64,000 nucleotides of DNA from assembly GCF_008727875.1 (NCBI RefSeq), contig NZ_VTWS01000002.1, positions 186,001 through 250,000 on the forward strand, written 5' to 3'. This document shows, piece by piece, positions 16,332 through 23,843 of the stretch (the stretch's first letter is position 1; every line of letters starts with the position of its first letter). A model generated the notes under the pieces. It was not told where the DNA came from and ran no database searches. It saw only the letters and a list, made by a program, of their open reading frames with translations. This DNA comes from Larkinella humicola (GTDB lineage: Bacteria > Bacteroidota > Bacteroidia > Cytophagales > Spirosomataceae). A program made the translations under genes and the position numbers.

Positions 16332-18284
16332 TTATTTCAAGCGGTAGGAATGCATCGTAACCTCTATATCCGGGTCGAATCCGGGTTTCCACCGAATTTT
16401 CTCATGAAAGGCAAGCGCCGTAACCCGTTTCTGACGAACCTGTAACGTTTCCAGAAACTCTTTAGCGTCAGCCAGATGATCGACCCGGGCATTCACCACC
16501 ATTCCCTTCTCCAGTAATACAGGCACAGCCCGGTAGGTGACGGTCGAATTATTTTCCGCCCCAATGCTCATGGTCAGTTGCGGAGGCTGAAACAGGAAAT
16601 TCAGGATTTTCCCATACAGGGAATAATGGATTTTAGTATAAACGACATGCAGCAGGGAGTCTGCTCCCGAAAAATGGAGTTGTTCACCCATCCGCAGCCG
16701 GATGGTTTCTTTTTTGACGAGATGCAGCGGCCGGATATCATCCGTTTTTTTCAGAAAAAGGCGACCATCTGTCTGGTCGGCCATTCGGTAACGTTGCAAA
16801 ATGGCCAACAGCGTTTGCGTCTCATCCGCAAGCGGGTATTTTCCGTCAATACTTTCGTAGGAATAGATAATCCAGTCGGGCGCGGTTTTGGAGAGATACT
16901 TTTCCCGGTTCTTCGTATCCAGATACCAGTTGTATGCCTGATAGGATTGAATAACCGGACGAGGATTGTAGTTCAATCCGTTAAAATAAATTTCTGAAAT
17001 TTCATTGGGAATTCGATCCGTCGTCTGATTCCCGATTTTTTGACGAATTCGGGCGGGAATTGTTGCTCTGGGAACTGGATACGTTTCCGTTAATGCTGAT
17101 TGAAAATAATGCGTTAGGATGTATACTTTCTGGGTAAACATCGTCGTATAATTAACCGACATTTTTCCAAAAACCGGTACATAAAAAACAAGATAAAAAC
17201 TGCTATTCAGGAGTAAATAGACAAAGAATATTTTCCGGATCCAGTCTTCTTTTGCGGAAACGATAATCAGCACCAGCAATATGCTTGATTGCTTTATATA
17301 AACCGTTAAGTGGCCGCTATCGGCTCGGGTGAATGCATATTTCAGGAGTACAAAGGAAATGATCAGCAACCATACCAGACTGAATAAAGCAGCATAAGGT
17401 TTGTTTTTAGGCTTGTTAGCGGATGTCGCCAGGGTATAAAAGTAAAGCAAGGTGGTTGCGATTTGCAGGAGATACATTCCATACGAGAGCAGCACGAGCC
17501 TGAGCCTGTTATCCGGATAAATAGCTTGCGATTCGTTATAACCGCTGATTATATGCAGGCTGGAAATAAAGTAATTCACTAAATCGGTGTGCAAAAAATG
17601 AGCACCCGCCATCAATAACGCCAGCAGAATCGCTACCTGATAAAGAAAGCAATGTCCTTTTTTTTGTTTGCTCAAGTAAACATAAATTAACAATGAGACA
17701 ACAAAACCTAGACTGAGAATGCCATAATTGGCCTTCATGAAAAAATTAACGGTGGAGAGAACAAATAGGTAGTAGAGCAAACCCTGCCTTGGCCGGTAGA
17801 TATAGCGAACACCCCAGTAGATCACCCAATAAAACCACAGAAAATGAACCCATTCACCGTGCATACTGCTGATCGAGGCCCAGATTAAGAAGTAAATACA
17901 CAAATGCCATATTTTAAGGGGATTTGGCAACAGGTCGTAGAGCAAAACGGCCAAATTAACCGCGAAGAAAAGATCAACCGCTAAAAGCTCCAAACGACCG
18001 GTCGTAATCGTATACCGCTGTAGCCATCGACCCAACGGCCCGTATGTATAAATAATATCCTGCCCCCAGACCAGGTTCTTTTCCTGACTAAGTTCCAACG
18101 CAATACGCCATGAATTATCGACCCCGGCACCCGGTATATGGACGAAATCCAGGTACGGAAAGCTTAAAATTAAAAGGATTAATACGAAACTAACTTTGAC
18201 AGCCTGGTGCTCAATTTTCGTCGTAATGAATTTCTCTAACCCGATTAAGAGGTAGATCCTACAATAGTTTATCGCTAATATCAT
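16332..18284 (-). CDS. Polytopic membrane protein of unknown function (possible GT-C-type)
   Basis: 650 residues. The first 400 residues hold about ten hydrophobic segments (for example VKVSFVLILLILSFPYLDFV, AVNLAVLLYDLL, FVLSTVNFFM). The rest is soluble and beta-rich. A short conserved-looking region (GQDIIYTYGPLG) near residue 95 resembles the first periplasmic loop of GT-C-type membrane glycosyltransferases, but no catalytic motif can be named with confidence. The gene is clearly richer in A+T and in codons such as ATA, AAT and TTA than its neighbours, which suggests recent acquisition. A hypothetical membrane protein is the safe label. Confidence 0.7.
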   Translation of the reverse strand: MILAINYCRIYLLIGLEKFITTKIEHQAVKVSFVLILLILSFPYLDFVHIPGAGVDNSWRIALELSQEKNLVWGQDIIYTYGPLGRWLQRYTITTGRLELLAVDLFFAVNLAVLLYDLLPNPLKIWHLCIYFLIWASISSMHGEWVHFLWFYWVIYWGVRYIYRPRQGLLYYLFVLSTVNFFMKANYGILSLGFVVSLLIYVYLSKQKKGHCFLYQVAILLALLMAGAHFLHTDLVNYFISSLHIISGYNESQAIYPDNRLRLVLLSYGMYLLQIATTLLYFYTLATSANKPKNKPYAALFSLVWLLIISFVLLKYAFTRADSGHLTVYIKQSSILLVLIIVSAKEDWIRKIFFVYLLLNSSFYLVFYVPVFGKMSVNYTTMFTQKVYILTHYFQSALTETYPVPRATIPARIRQKIGNQTTDRIPNEISEIYFNGLNYNPRPVIQSYQAYNWYLDTKNREKYLSKTAPDWIIYSYESIDGKYPLADETQTLLAILQRYRMADQTDGRLFLKKTDDIRPLHLVKKETIRLRMGEQLHFSGADSLLHVVYTKIHYSLYGKILNFLFQPPQLTMSIGAENNSTVTYRAVPVLLEKGMVVNARVDHLADAKEFLETLQVRQKRVTALAFHEKIRWKPGFDPDIEVTMHSYRLK

Positions 18285-18469
18285 ACAAGAATGGATAGAG
18301 GTTTTACATGGTAGAACGGGTTAGAAAATTGTACAATAAAAAATCCTGCCATCAGGAATAAACAGCACCGTACCCTCGGCTAAAATGCATGATAGACCGA
18401 ACCGATGCATGTTTGCAAAAGCAAATATAATACCAATACAATTACCTGCTAAGCCAGAAAGAGAGTTGA

Positions 18470-19798
18470 TCAGAAAATCATCGAAAATGTGCTGCCTTGT
18501 CCGGGTGTGGAGGTCACTTTTAATTGCCCGTTGTGAAGCTGCATAATCTGCCGGGAAAGGCTTAAACCGATGCCTGAACCAGTTTTTTTAGTAGTGTAAA
18601 AGGGGATAAAAATCTTCTCGATGGCTTCCGGCTCAATGCCCGGCCCGTTGTCGGAAACGTAAATCATCAGCCGGTTGTCCTGCGATTTAACCTCCAGCCG
18701 GAGTTTTGGCTTTCGGTGTCCGTCCAGACTTTCCATTGCGTTTTTGATCAGGTTGATCAACACCATTTCAATTTGCCCGGCATCGGCAAAAATCATCAGG
18801 TACGACGGCACGGGAGGAGCCTGCAAAATAATATGCCGCTGCTGCAACTCCGTTTGTACCAGCGCAATGACATTTTTCAACAGGTTCTCGACGGAGATTT
18901 CGGCCAGTCGTGGTTGCGGAATGGCCGTGAAATTACGATAGGCATCCACAAACCGCATGATGCCACGCCCCCGGTGTTCGATGGTCGTCAGGGCTTCGCG
19001 CAGGTCATTGACCGCTTCGGTATCCGCCCCGGCCAGTTCCGTATTGACAATCTGCTGCATGGTGCCGACCAGCGAAACAATCGGCGTAACCGAATTCATG
19101 ATCTCATGGCGGAGTACCTTGGTCAAATTCTGCCAGGCTTCCAGTTCTTTCTGTTGCAGTTCGGAGCGAATGTTCTGAATCGACGCCACCGTGACCGGAC
19201 GCCCCCGCAGGCTGACCGTCGCACAGCGTACGGAAAGTTCCTGTTCGAAGCTGGTCTGGTAAATGGCGGGCGTGCTGCTGGGCGTTCCGGTCAGAATATC
19301 GTATAATCCGGCATGAACCGACTGTAAATCAGAAAGATTACGAAGCCGGTAAATGCCCAGCAAACGCAAAGCGGCCTGGTTCGTCATCTCGACGTTGCCG
19401 ACCATATCGAACGAAATCAGCCCCACACTGACTTGTTGAACAATCGTATTGAGGTAGTGCAAATTCGCTTCTTTCTCGGCCCGCGCCTGCCGGAAAGCTT
19501 CCAGCACTTCGTTGAACTGCTGGTTCAACTCCTTAAAACTGGGTCCCAACTCGCTATCGGCTTTGAAGGCCACGGCGAAATCTGAATACCGTACCGACTC
19601 CATAAACCGGGTCAGCTTGCGGTTCAGGCTGGTGATGTAGCGGTGTAGGTTGGCCGTTTGAACCGTCAGCAAAATAAGCCCGACCCCGACCAGCAGCGAC
19701 CGGCTGGCCGGAACCGTCCACCAGGCATACGCAATGAGCAGACAGGTAATCAGAATAATGGCAATCCGAATAAAGAGCCCGGTGGCGAATCGTTTCAT
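18470..19798 (-). CDS. Sensor histidine kinase
   Basis: 442 residues. Two transmembrane segments at the start (about 8-25 and 33-49) with almost no periplasmic loop, so it probably senses a signal in the membrane or cytoplasm. A HAMP-like linker and PAS-like region follow (about 50-215). The phospho-acceptor is His231 in LRHEIMNSVTPI; the ATPase domain has NLIKNAMES (349-357), DNGPGI (383-388) and GSGIGLSLSRQ (407-417). Its ATG lies 3 bp beyond the stop of the response regulator gene, so the two form one operon. It presumably phosphorylates that regulator and so controls the divergent transporter operon. Confidence 0.92.
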   Translation of the reverse strand: MKRFATGLFIRIAIILITCLLIAYAWWTVPASRSLLVGVGLILLTVQTANLHRYITSLNRKLTRFMESVRYSDFAVAFKADSELGPSFKELNQQFNEVLEAFRQARAEKEANLHYLNTIVQQVSVGLISFDMVGNVEMTNQAALRLLGIYRLRNLSDLQSVHAGLYDILTGTPSSTPAIYQTSFEQELSVRCATVSLRGRPVTVASIQNIRSELQQKELEAWQNLTKVLRHEIMNSVTPIVSLVGTMQQIVNTELAGADTEAVNDLREALTTIEHRGRGIMRFVDAYRNFTAIPQPRLAEISVENLLKNVIALVQTELQQRHIILQAPPVPSYLMIFADAGQIEMVLINLIKNAMESLDGHRKPKLRLEVKSQDNRLMIYVSDNGPGIEPEAIEKIFIPFYTTKKTGSGIGLSLSRQIMQLHNGQLKVTSTPGQGSTFSMIF

Positions 19799-19801
19799 AA
19801 A

Positions 19802-21187
19802 TCAGAGTCCGTATTTCTCCAGACGGCGGTACAATGCCTGCCGCGACAGCCCAAGTTCACGGGCGATGTCGGTGATGTTGCCGTGGTACTTTTGCATGGC
19901 CTGCTGAATCATTTTCTTCTCCATATCTTCAATCTGAAGATTCTCCTGGAACGGCAAATCCTTGTCCGTCGGAATCGCGGCCGGGGTGCTGGTACCAAAG
20001 TAAAAATCTTCCGGTTCCAGCACATTGCCCTGCGCCAGAATAACCGCCCGCTCGATGGCGTGCTGCAATTCCCGGATGTTCCCCGGCCAGCGGTACTGCT
20101 GCAATTGCCGGGTTAGGGCCGGACTGATCGAAGCGACTTTGCGGTTGTATTGCTTGCGGTATTGCTTCAGAAAATGCTCGGCCAGCGGCACAATGTCTTC
20201 GGGCCGTTCGCGCAGGGGCGGAATGTGAATCTCGATGGTATTGATCCGGTAGAGCAAATCCTGCCGGAATGACCGGTCACTGACGTGCTGGTAAATCGGT
20301 GAGTTCGTGGCGCAAATCAGGCGGACGTCGATATTTTTGGGCTTGTTCGTTCCCAGTCGGGTCACCACCCGCTGTTGCAAAACCGTCAGCAGTTTAGCCT
20401 GCTGGGGCAGTGAAATGTTGCCGATTTCATCCAGAAAAATCGTGCCACCCTGAGCTTCTTCAAACCGCCCGGTCCGGTCTTCGCGGGCATCGGTGAAAGC
20501 ACCCTTGACGTGGCCGAACAATTCACTCTCGAACAGACTGTCGCTCAAAGCGCCCAGATCGACGCTCACAAACGGTTTGTCACGCCGGAGCGATCGCTGG
20601 TGTAACGCTCTGGCGACCACATCCTTCCCGGTTCCGTTCTCACCCAGAATCAGCACATTGGCATCCGTTTCGGCCACGCGCTCCACGGTGGCAAACACCT
20701 GCCGCATGGAGGGGCTGACGGCTATGTAGCCGGATTGGTTTTGCGACTTGCCGCCCACCGACGCCGATCCGGCCGGGCTGCTGGTTTTCGACAGTCCGTT
20801 GCTGTCGTCTTTCCGCCCTTCCAGCGCACTTTGCAGGGTGGCCAGTAGTTTATCATTTTCCCAGGGTTTCAACACAAAATCCCGGGCGCCGGATTTGATG
20901 GCCCGCACTGCCATTTCAACGTCGCCATAAGCTGTGATCAGCACAACCGCCGTGGTGGGTTTAATGTCCAGAATCCGGTCGAGCCACAGAAAACCCTCGC
21001 GGCCACTGCTGTTGTCGCGCTGGAAATTCATGTCGAGCAGCACGAGATCGTAGCTTCCGTTGGTGATCAGAAACGGAATTCGCTCAGGATTTTTTTCAAT
21101 ATCAACCTGGGGATAATGGCGTTTGAGCAACAATTTGGCTGCGCTCAACACATCGACGTCGTCGTCGATAATCAGAAGTTTCGACAT
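19802..21187 (-). CDS. NtrC-family sigma-54-dependent response regulator
   Basis: 461 residues in the NtrC order. Receiver domain 1-118 with acceptor Asp52, Thr85 and Lys107. Sigma-54 AAA+ domain about 153-380 with Walker A GENGTGKD (182-189), the loop GAFTDA (229-234) and Walker B TIFLDEI (249-255). C-terminal Fis-type helix-turn-helix (ITDIARELGLSRQALYRRLE). The loop is GAFTGA in most family members; here the fifth residue is Asp233. The protein should bind dyad enhancers and drive sigma-54 promoters. Matching sites lie immediately upstream of the divergent adaptor gene (21332-21368) and again before permease P10. It is co-transcribed with the kinase. Confidence 0.94.
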   Translation of the reverse strand: MSKLLIIDDDVDVLSAAKLLLKRHYPQVDIEKNPERIPFLITNGSYDLVLLDMNFQRDNSSGREGFLWLDRILDIKPTTAVVLITAYGDVEMAVRAIKSGARDFVLKPWENDKLLATLQSALEGRKDDSNGLSKTSSPAGSASVGGKSQNQSGYIAVSPSMRQVFATVERVAETDANVLILGENGTGKDVVARALHQRSLRRDKPFVSVDLGALSDSLFESELFGHVKGAFTDAREDRTGRFEEAQGGTIFLDEIGNISLPQQAKLLTVLQQRVVTRLGTNKPKNIDVRLICATNSPIYQHVSDRSFRQDLLYRINTIEIHIPPLRERPEDIVPLAEHFLKQYRKQYNRKVASISPALTRQLQQYRWPGNIRELQHAIERAVILAQGNVLEPEDFYFGTSTPAAIPTDKDLPFQENLQIEDMEKKMIQQAMQKYHGNITDIARELGLSRQALYRRLEKYGL

Positions 21188-21331
21188 AAAATTTTCAGGA
21201 CGGTGCTAGAAACAGTGCGGTTTTTCCAGTCAGGATGCCCGTTTACCGCCTAAAGATAGGCAGTCTGTTGGTTCGCTGCAAAACAGCTTGTCAGGAAGCC
21301 CTGACACGACAATATTCAGCGGTTTTACCCG

Positions 21332-21347
21332 TGTCCGCTTTCGGACA
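21332..21347. promoter_or_regulatory. Enhancer dyad 1a (TGTCCG-N4-CGGACA)
   Basis: TGTCCGCTTTCGGACA, a dyad with 6-bp perfect arms. It is the distal of two dyads in the 342-bp gap between the regulator gene and the adaptor gene and is a probable binding site of the Fis-type helix-turn-helix regulator. Confidence 0.7.
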
Positions 21348-21352
21348 AAACT

Positions 21353-21368
21353 TGTCCGCATGTGGACA
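21353..21368. promoter_or_regulatory. Enhancer dyad 1b (TGTCCG-N5-GGACA)
   Basis: TGTCCGCATGTGGACA pairs at seven of eight positions. Its centre is 21 bp (two helical turns) from dyad 1a, so two regulator dimers would bind the same DNA face. Confidence 0.7.
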
Positions 21369-21423
21369 GGAATTAGCCCTCAAAATCACCATAACTTACT
21401 GTCTATCAGCACTTGTAAATTAC

Positions 21424-21440
21424 TGGCACGTCAATTGGCA
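21424..21440 (+). promoter_or_regulatory. Sigma-54-like promoter of the adaptor/ABC operon
   Basis: TGGCACGTCAATTGGCA matches the sigma-54 consensus TGGCACG-N4-TTGCW except that TTGG replaces TTGC. The -24 GG lies 65 bp from the centre of dyad 1b, a usual enhancer distance. Initiation near 21451 leaves about 80 nt of leader before the ATG at 21530. Apart from these sites the rest of the 21188-21529 gap shows nothing recognisable. Confidence 0.65.
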
Positions 21441-21529
21441 TTAGACTATCCAAATGGATGATGCTGAAAAATCATTTTCTTGCAGCCTTATTCAGGAATC
21501 AATTAGTCAACCAATCAATCAACGAATTA

Positions 21530-22777
21530 ATGGATCGCGTATTACCTAAACGATTTTGGACAAGCCAGCGGATTGCCATTGCAATCGGCGGAGTAGCCGT
21601 AATCGGATTACTGGCTTACAACTTTCTATGGGCCGATCACCGTTCGAAACTGAACGTCGAAAAGGATAAAATTACGATTTCAACCGTTTCAACCGGCACT
21701 TTCGACGATTTCATTGTCGTAACCGGTGTGGTTCAGCCTTTGAAAACCATCCGGCTCGATGCCATCGCCGGGGGTTATGTAACCGAGAAACTCGTAGAGG
21801 GTGGAGCAATGGTGAAACAGGGCGAAGTATTGCTGAAGCTGGAAAACCAGAACCTGCGACTCAACTTCCTCCAGTCGGAAACCGAAGCCAACCGATTGGT
21901 CAACGATTTGCAAAATACCCGTCAACGCTTGCGGGTGGAACGCTATACGCTGCAAAAAACGCTCTCAGATCTGGATTTTCAGCTCGACAAGGCCAAAGAT
22001 GCGTACGATCGCCAGGCGAGATTGTTTAAAGACAAAGCCGTTCCCGAACAGGAGTACCTGACGGCCAAACGGGATTATGACCGGCTGGTTGAACAACGGA
22101 AAATTGAAGTAGAATCGCAGAAATACCAGCAGGAAAACTCGCTGATTCAGATCAAGCAACTGGAAGAAACGCTGGCCCGGACGCAGAAAAACGTGGCCCT
22201 CTGGCAGCAAACACTGAATAACCTGGTGGTCAAAGCACCGGTTTCGGGTCAGTTATCGTCGATGGACGTGGAAGTCGGTTCCAACATCAACCAGGGCCAG
22301 AACATTGGCCAGATCGATGACCTCAACGGTTTCAAAATGCGGGTCGGCATTGACGAACACTACAACAGCCGCATCTTCGCCGGGTTGAACGGAACATTTG
22401 AATACAGCGGCACCAACAACGCCTTACAGATTACGCGGGTTTATCCGGAGGTTCGGAACGGACGGTTTGAGGTGGACATGATTTTCCCGAAAGGCGCTCC
22501 GGCGGGGATCAAACGTGGCCAGTCGACGCCCATTCAACTCGAACTGGGCAAGGCTTCGAAAGCGACGCTGTTGCCGGTGGGCGGTTTCTTCTCCGATACG
22601 GGTGGCAACTGGGTGTATGTGGTGGATAAAGTGGGCAACCGGGCAGTGAAACGGAGCATTACGCTGGGTCGTAAAAACCCCGAATATTTCGAAGTGCTGA
22701 CCGGCCTCGAACCAGGCGAACAGGTCATTACGTCATCGTACGAGAACTTTGGTGATAACGAAGTCCTTGAATTTTAA
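21530..22777 (+). CDS. HlyD/RND-type periplasmic adaptor of an ABC exporter
   Basis: 415 residues from the ATG at 21530 (MDRVLPKRFW). An ATG at 21458 is also in frame but begins only a few bases after the predicted start site, so it is less likely. A transmembrane anchor (RIAIAIGGVAVIGLLAYNFL) is followed by a lipoyl/biotinyl-like half (TGVVQPLKTIRLDAIAGGYV), a long alpha-helical hairpin (about 115-215) and the second lipoyl half (VKAPVSGQLSSMDVEVGS), then beta-barrel and membrane-proximal domains. The adaptor bridges an inner-membrane permease to an outer-membrane channel. It leads the operon; the ATPase follows 113 bp later across an inverted repeat. Confidence 0.9.
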   Translation: MDRVLPKRFWTSQRIAIAIGGVAVIGLLAYNFLWADHRSKLNVEKDKITISTVSTGTFDDFIVVTGVVQPLKTIRLDAIAGGYVTEKLVEGGAMVKQGEVLLKLENQNLRLNFLQSETEANRLVNDLQNTRQRLRVERYTLQKTLSDLDFQLDKAKDAYDRQARLFKDKAVPEQEYLTAKRDYDRLVEQRKIEVESQKYQQENSLIQIKQLEETLARTQKNVALWQQTLNNLVVKAPVSGQLSSMDVEVGSNINQGQNIGQIDDLNGFKMRVGIDEHYNSRIFAGLNGTFEYSGTNNALQITRVYPEVRNGRFEVDMIFPKGAPAGIKRGQSTPIQLELGKASKATLLPVGGFFSDTGGNWVYVVDKVGNRAVKRSITLGRKNPEYFEVLTGLEPGEQVITSSYENFGDNEVLEF

Positions 22778-22779
22778 CG

Positions 22780-22851
22780 CTGATATTCTCTGATAAACTC
22801 TGTGAAATAGTTTTTAAGAATTATATCACAGAGTTTATCAGAGAATATCAG
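22780..22851. repeat. Perfect 26-bp inverted repeat between adaptor and ATPase genes
   Basis: Arms 22780-22805 and 22826-22851 are perfect reverse complements, made of the words CTGATATTCTCTGATAAACT and its complement. It begins 3 bp after the adaptor stop. It may slow or partly end transcription between adaptor and ATPase, or process the mRNA. Confidence 0.85.
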
Positions 22852-22890
22852 AGGTTATCAGAGTTGTAAATCAGAAACCAGTCAGACAAT

Positions 22891-23568
22891 ATGATACGTA
22901 CCGTAAACCTACAAAAAGTTTTTGCGACTGAAGAAGTCGAAACCACCGCGCTGCACGGCATTTCCATGGATGTTAAGGACGGCGAATTTGTGGCTATGAT
23001 GGGTCCGTCGGGCTGTGGAAAGTCCACGCTGCTCAACATCCTCGGCCTGCTGGACAACCCGTCGGAAGGCGAATACCACTTCTACGGCACCGAGGTGTCG
23101 AAGATGTCGGAACGTCAGCGGGCGCAGTTGCGGAAAGGCTCCATCGGCTTTGTGTTTCAGAGCTTTAACCTCATCGACGAGCTAACGGTTTACGAAAACG
23201 TCGAACTGCCGCTGCTGTATCTGAAAACCCCCGCCGAAGACCGTAAGAAAGCGGTGGAGGAAGTACTCGAACGGATGAACATCATGCACCGTCGCAACCA
23301 CTTTCCGCAGCAACTCTCCGGTGGTCAGCAGCAACGGACGGCCATTGCCCGCGCGGTGGTTGCCAAACCCAAGATGATCCTGGCCGATGAGCCGACGGGT
23401 AACCTGGACTCCACCAACGGGGAGGAAGTGATGAAATTGCTGAACCAGTTGAACACGGAAGGTACAACCATCATCATGGTGACGCACTCACCCTACGATG
23501 CCGGTTTTGCCCACCGCATCGTCAACCTGTTCGACGGCAAGATTGTGACGGAGAATTTCCACGTGTGA
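22891..23568 (+). CDS. MacB/LolD-type ABC transporter ATP-binding protein
   Basis: 225 residues, a single nucleotide-binding domain. Walker [10 protein letters not shown] (38-46), Q-loop Gln90 in VFQSFNL, signature LSGGQQQR (142-149), Walker B MILADE (162-167), D-loop NLDS (171-174) and H-loop His199. The domain is of the MacB/LolD class that pairs with FtsX-type permeases, in which ATP hydrolysis drives periplasmic conformational work rather than passage through the membrane. It is the only ATPase gene seen in the window while thirteen permease genes follow, so it probably energises several of them. Confidence 0.95.
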   Translation: MIRTVNLQKVFATEEVETTALHGISMDVKDGEFVAMMGPSGCGKSTLLNILGLLDNPSEGEYHFYGTEVSKMSERQRAQLRKGSIGFVFQSFNLIDELTVYENVELPLLYLKTPAEDRKKAVEEVLERMNIMHRRNHFPQQLSGGQQQRTAIARAVVAKPKMILADEPTGNLDSTNGEEVMKLLNQLNTEGTTIIMVTHSPYDAGFAHRIVNLFDGKIVTENFHV

Positions 23569-23574
23569 TACATT

Positions 23575-23605
23575 CTGAACCGCACGGGTGGCCCGTGCGG
23601 TTCAG
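23575..23605 (+). terminator. Perfect 14-bp stem hairpin after the ATPase gene
   Basis: Arms 23575-23588 and 23592-23605 (CTGAACCGCACGGG and its complement) with a 3-base loop, followed by AAACCTTTTTA. It looks like an intrinsic terminator or attenuator, yet the small secreted-protein ATG lies only 11 bp downstream and permeases follow, so it may modulate rather than end transcription. Confidence 0.65.
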
Positions 23606-23615
23606 AAACCTTTTT

Positions 23616-23810
23616 ATGAAAACGCTGATCCTTTTGTTTCTTATGGTTTGTATCGGCCAGTCGGCTTCGGCCATTGGTCATCCACACAACCTTTTTTCGG
23701 CCCACCGGAAGGTGAAACAGTATGTCCCGAAGACAAAGGATAGCCAGCGAACCCCTTGCCAGGTATCCCAACCAACGCTGGTGAAGTTCGTGCGGACTCT
23801 GGCACAGTAG
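23616..23810 (+). CDS. Small secreted protein (64 residues), possible peptide cargo
   Basis: ATG at 23616, just after the hairpin and its T-run, stop at 23808-23810. Residues 1-19 (MKTLILLFLMVCIGQSASA) form a textbook signal peptide. The mature 45 residues are basic, rich in Lys/Arg/His and contain one Cys and no recognisable domain. An upstream in-frame start at 23565 would overlap the ATPase gene and bury the leader, so it is rejected. The gene sits between the ATPase and permease P1, where exported peptide substrates are often encoded, but nothing else supports a cargo role. The short length leaves doubt that it is real. Confidence 0.5.
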   Translation: MKTLILLFLMVCIGQSASAIGHPHNLFSAHRKVKQYVPKTKDSQRTPCQVSQPTLVKFVRTLAQ

Positions 23811-23843
23811 TACGACGGCTCACCGACGATCCCGCTTTTTCTT

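Noticed and set aside
18285-18469. 185-bp gap upstream of the AT-rich membrane protein gene, searched for an RNA gene or promoter
   Set aside because: Only a TATATTTG-like box on the minus strand near 18422-18429 is seen, without a -33 element at the right distance; no stable structure or coding frame.
21458-21529. Upstream ATG start for the adaptor gene
   Set aside because: It would give almost no leader after the predicted start site and adds 24 residues before the usual adaptor N-terminus; kept as possible but not preferred.
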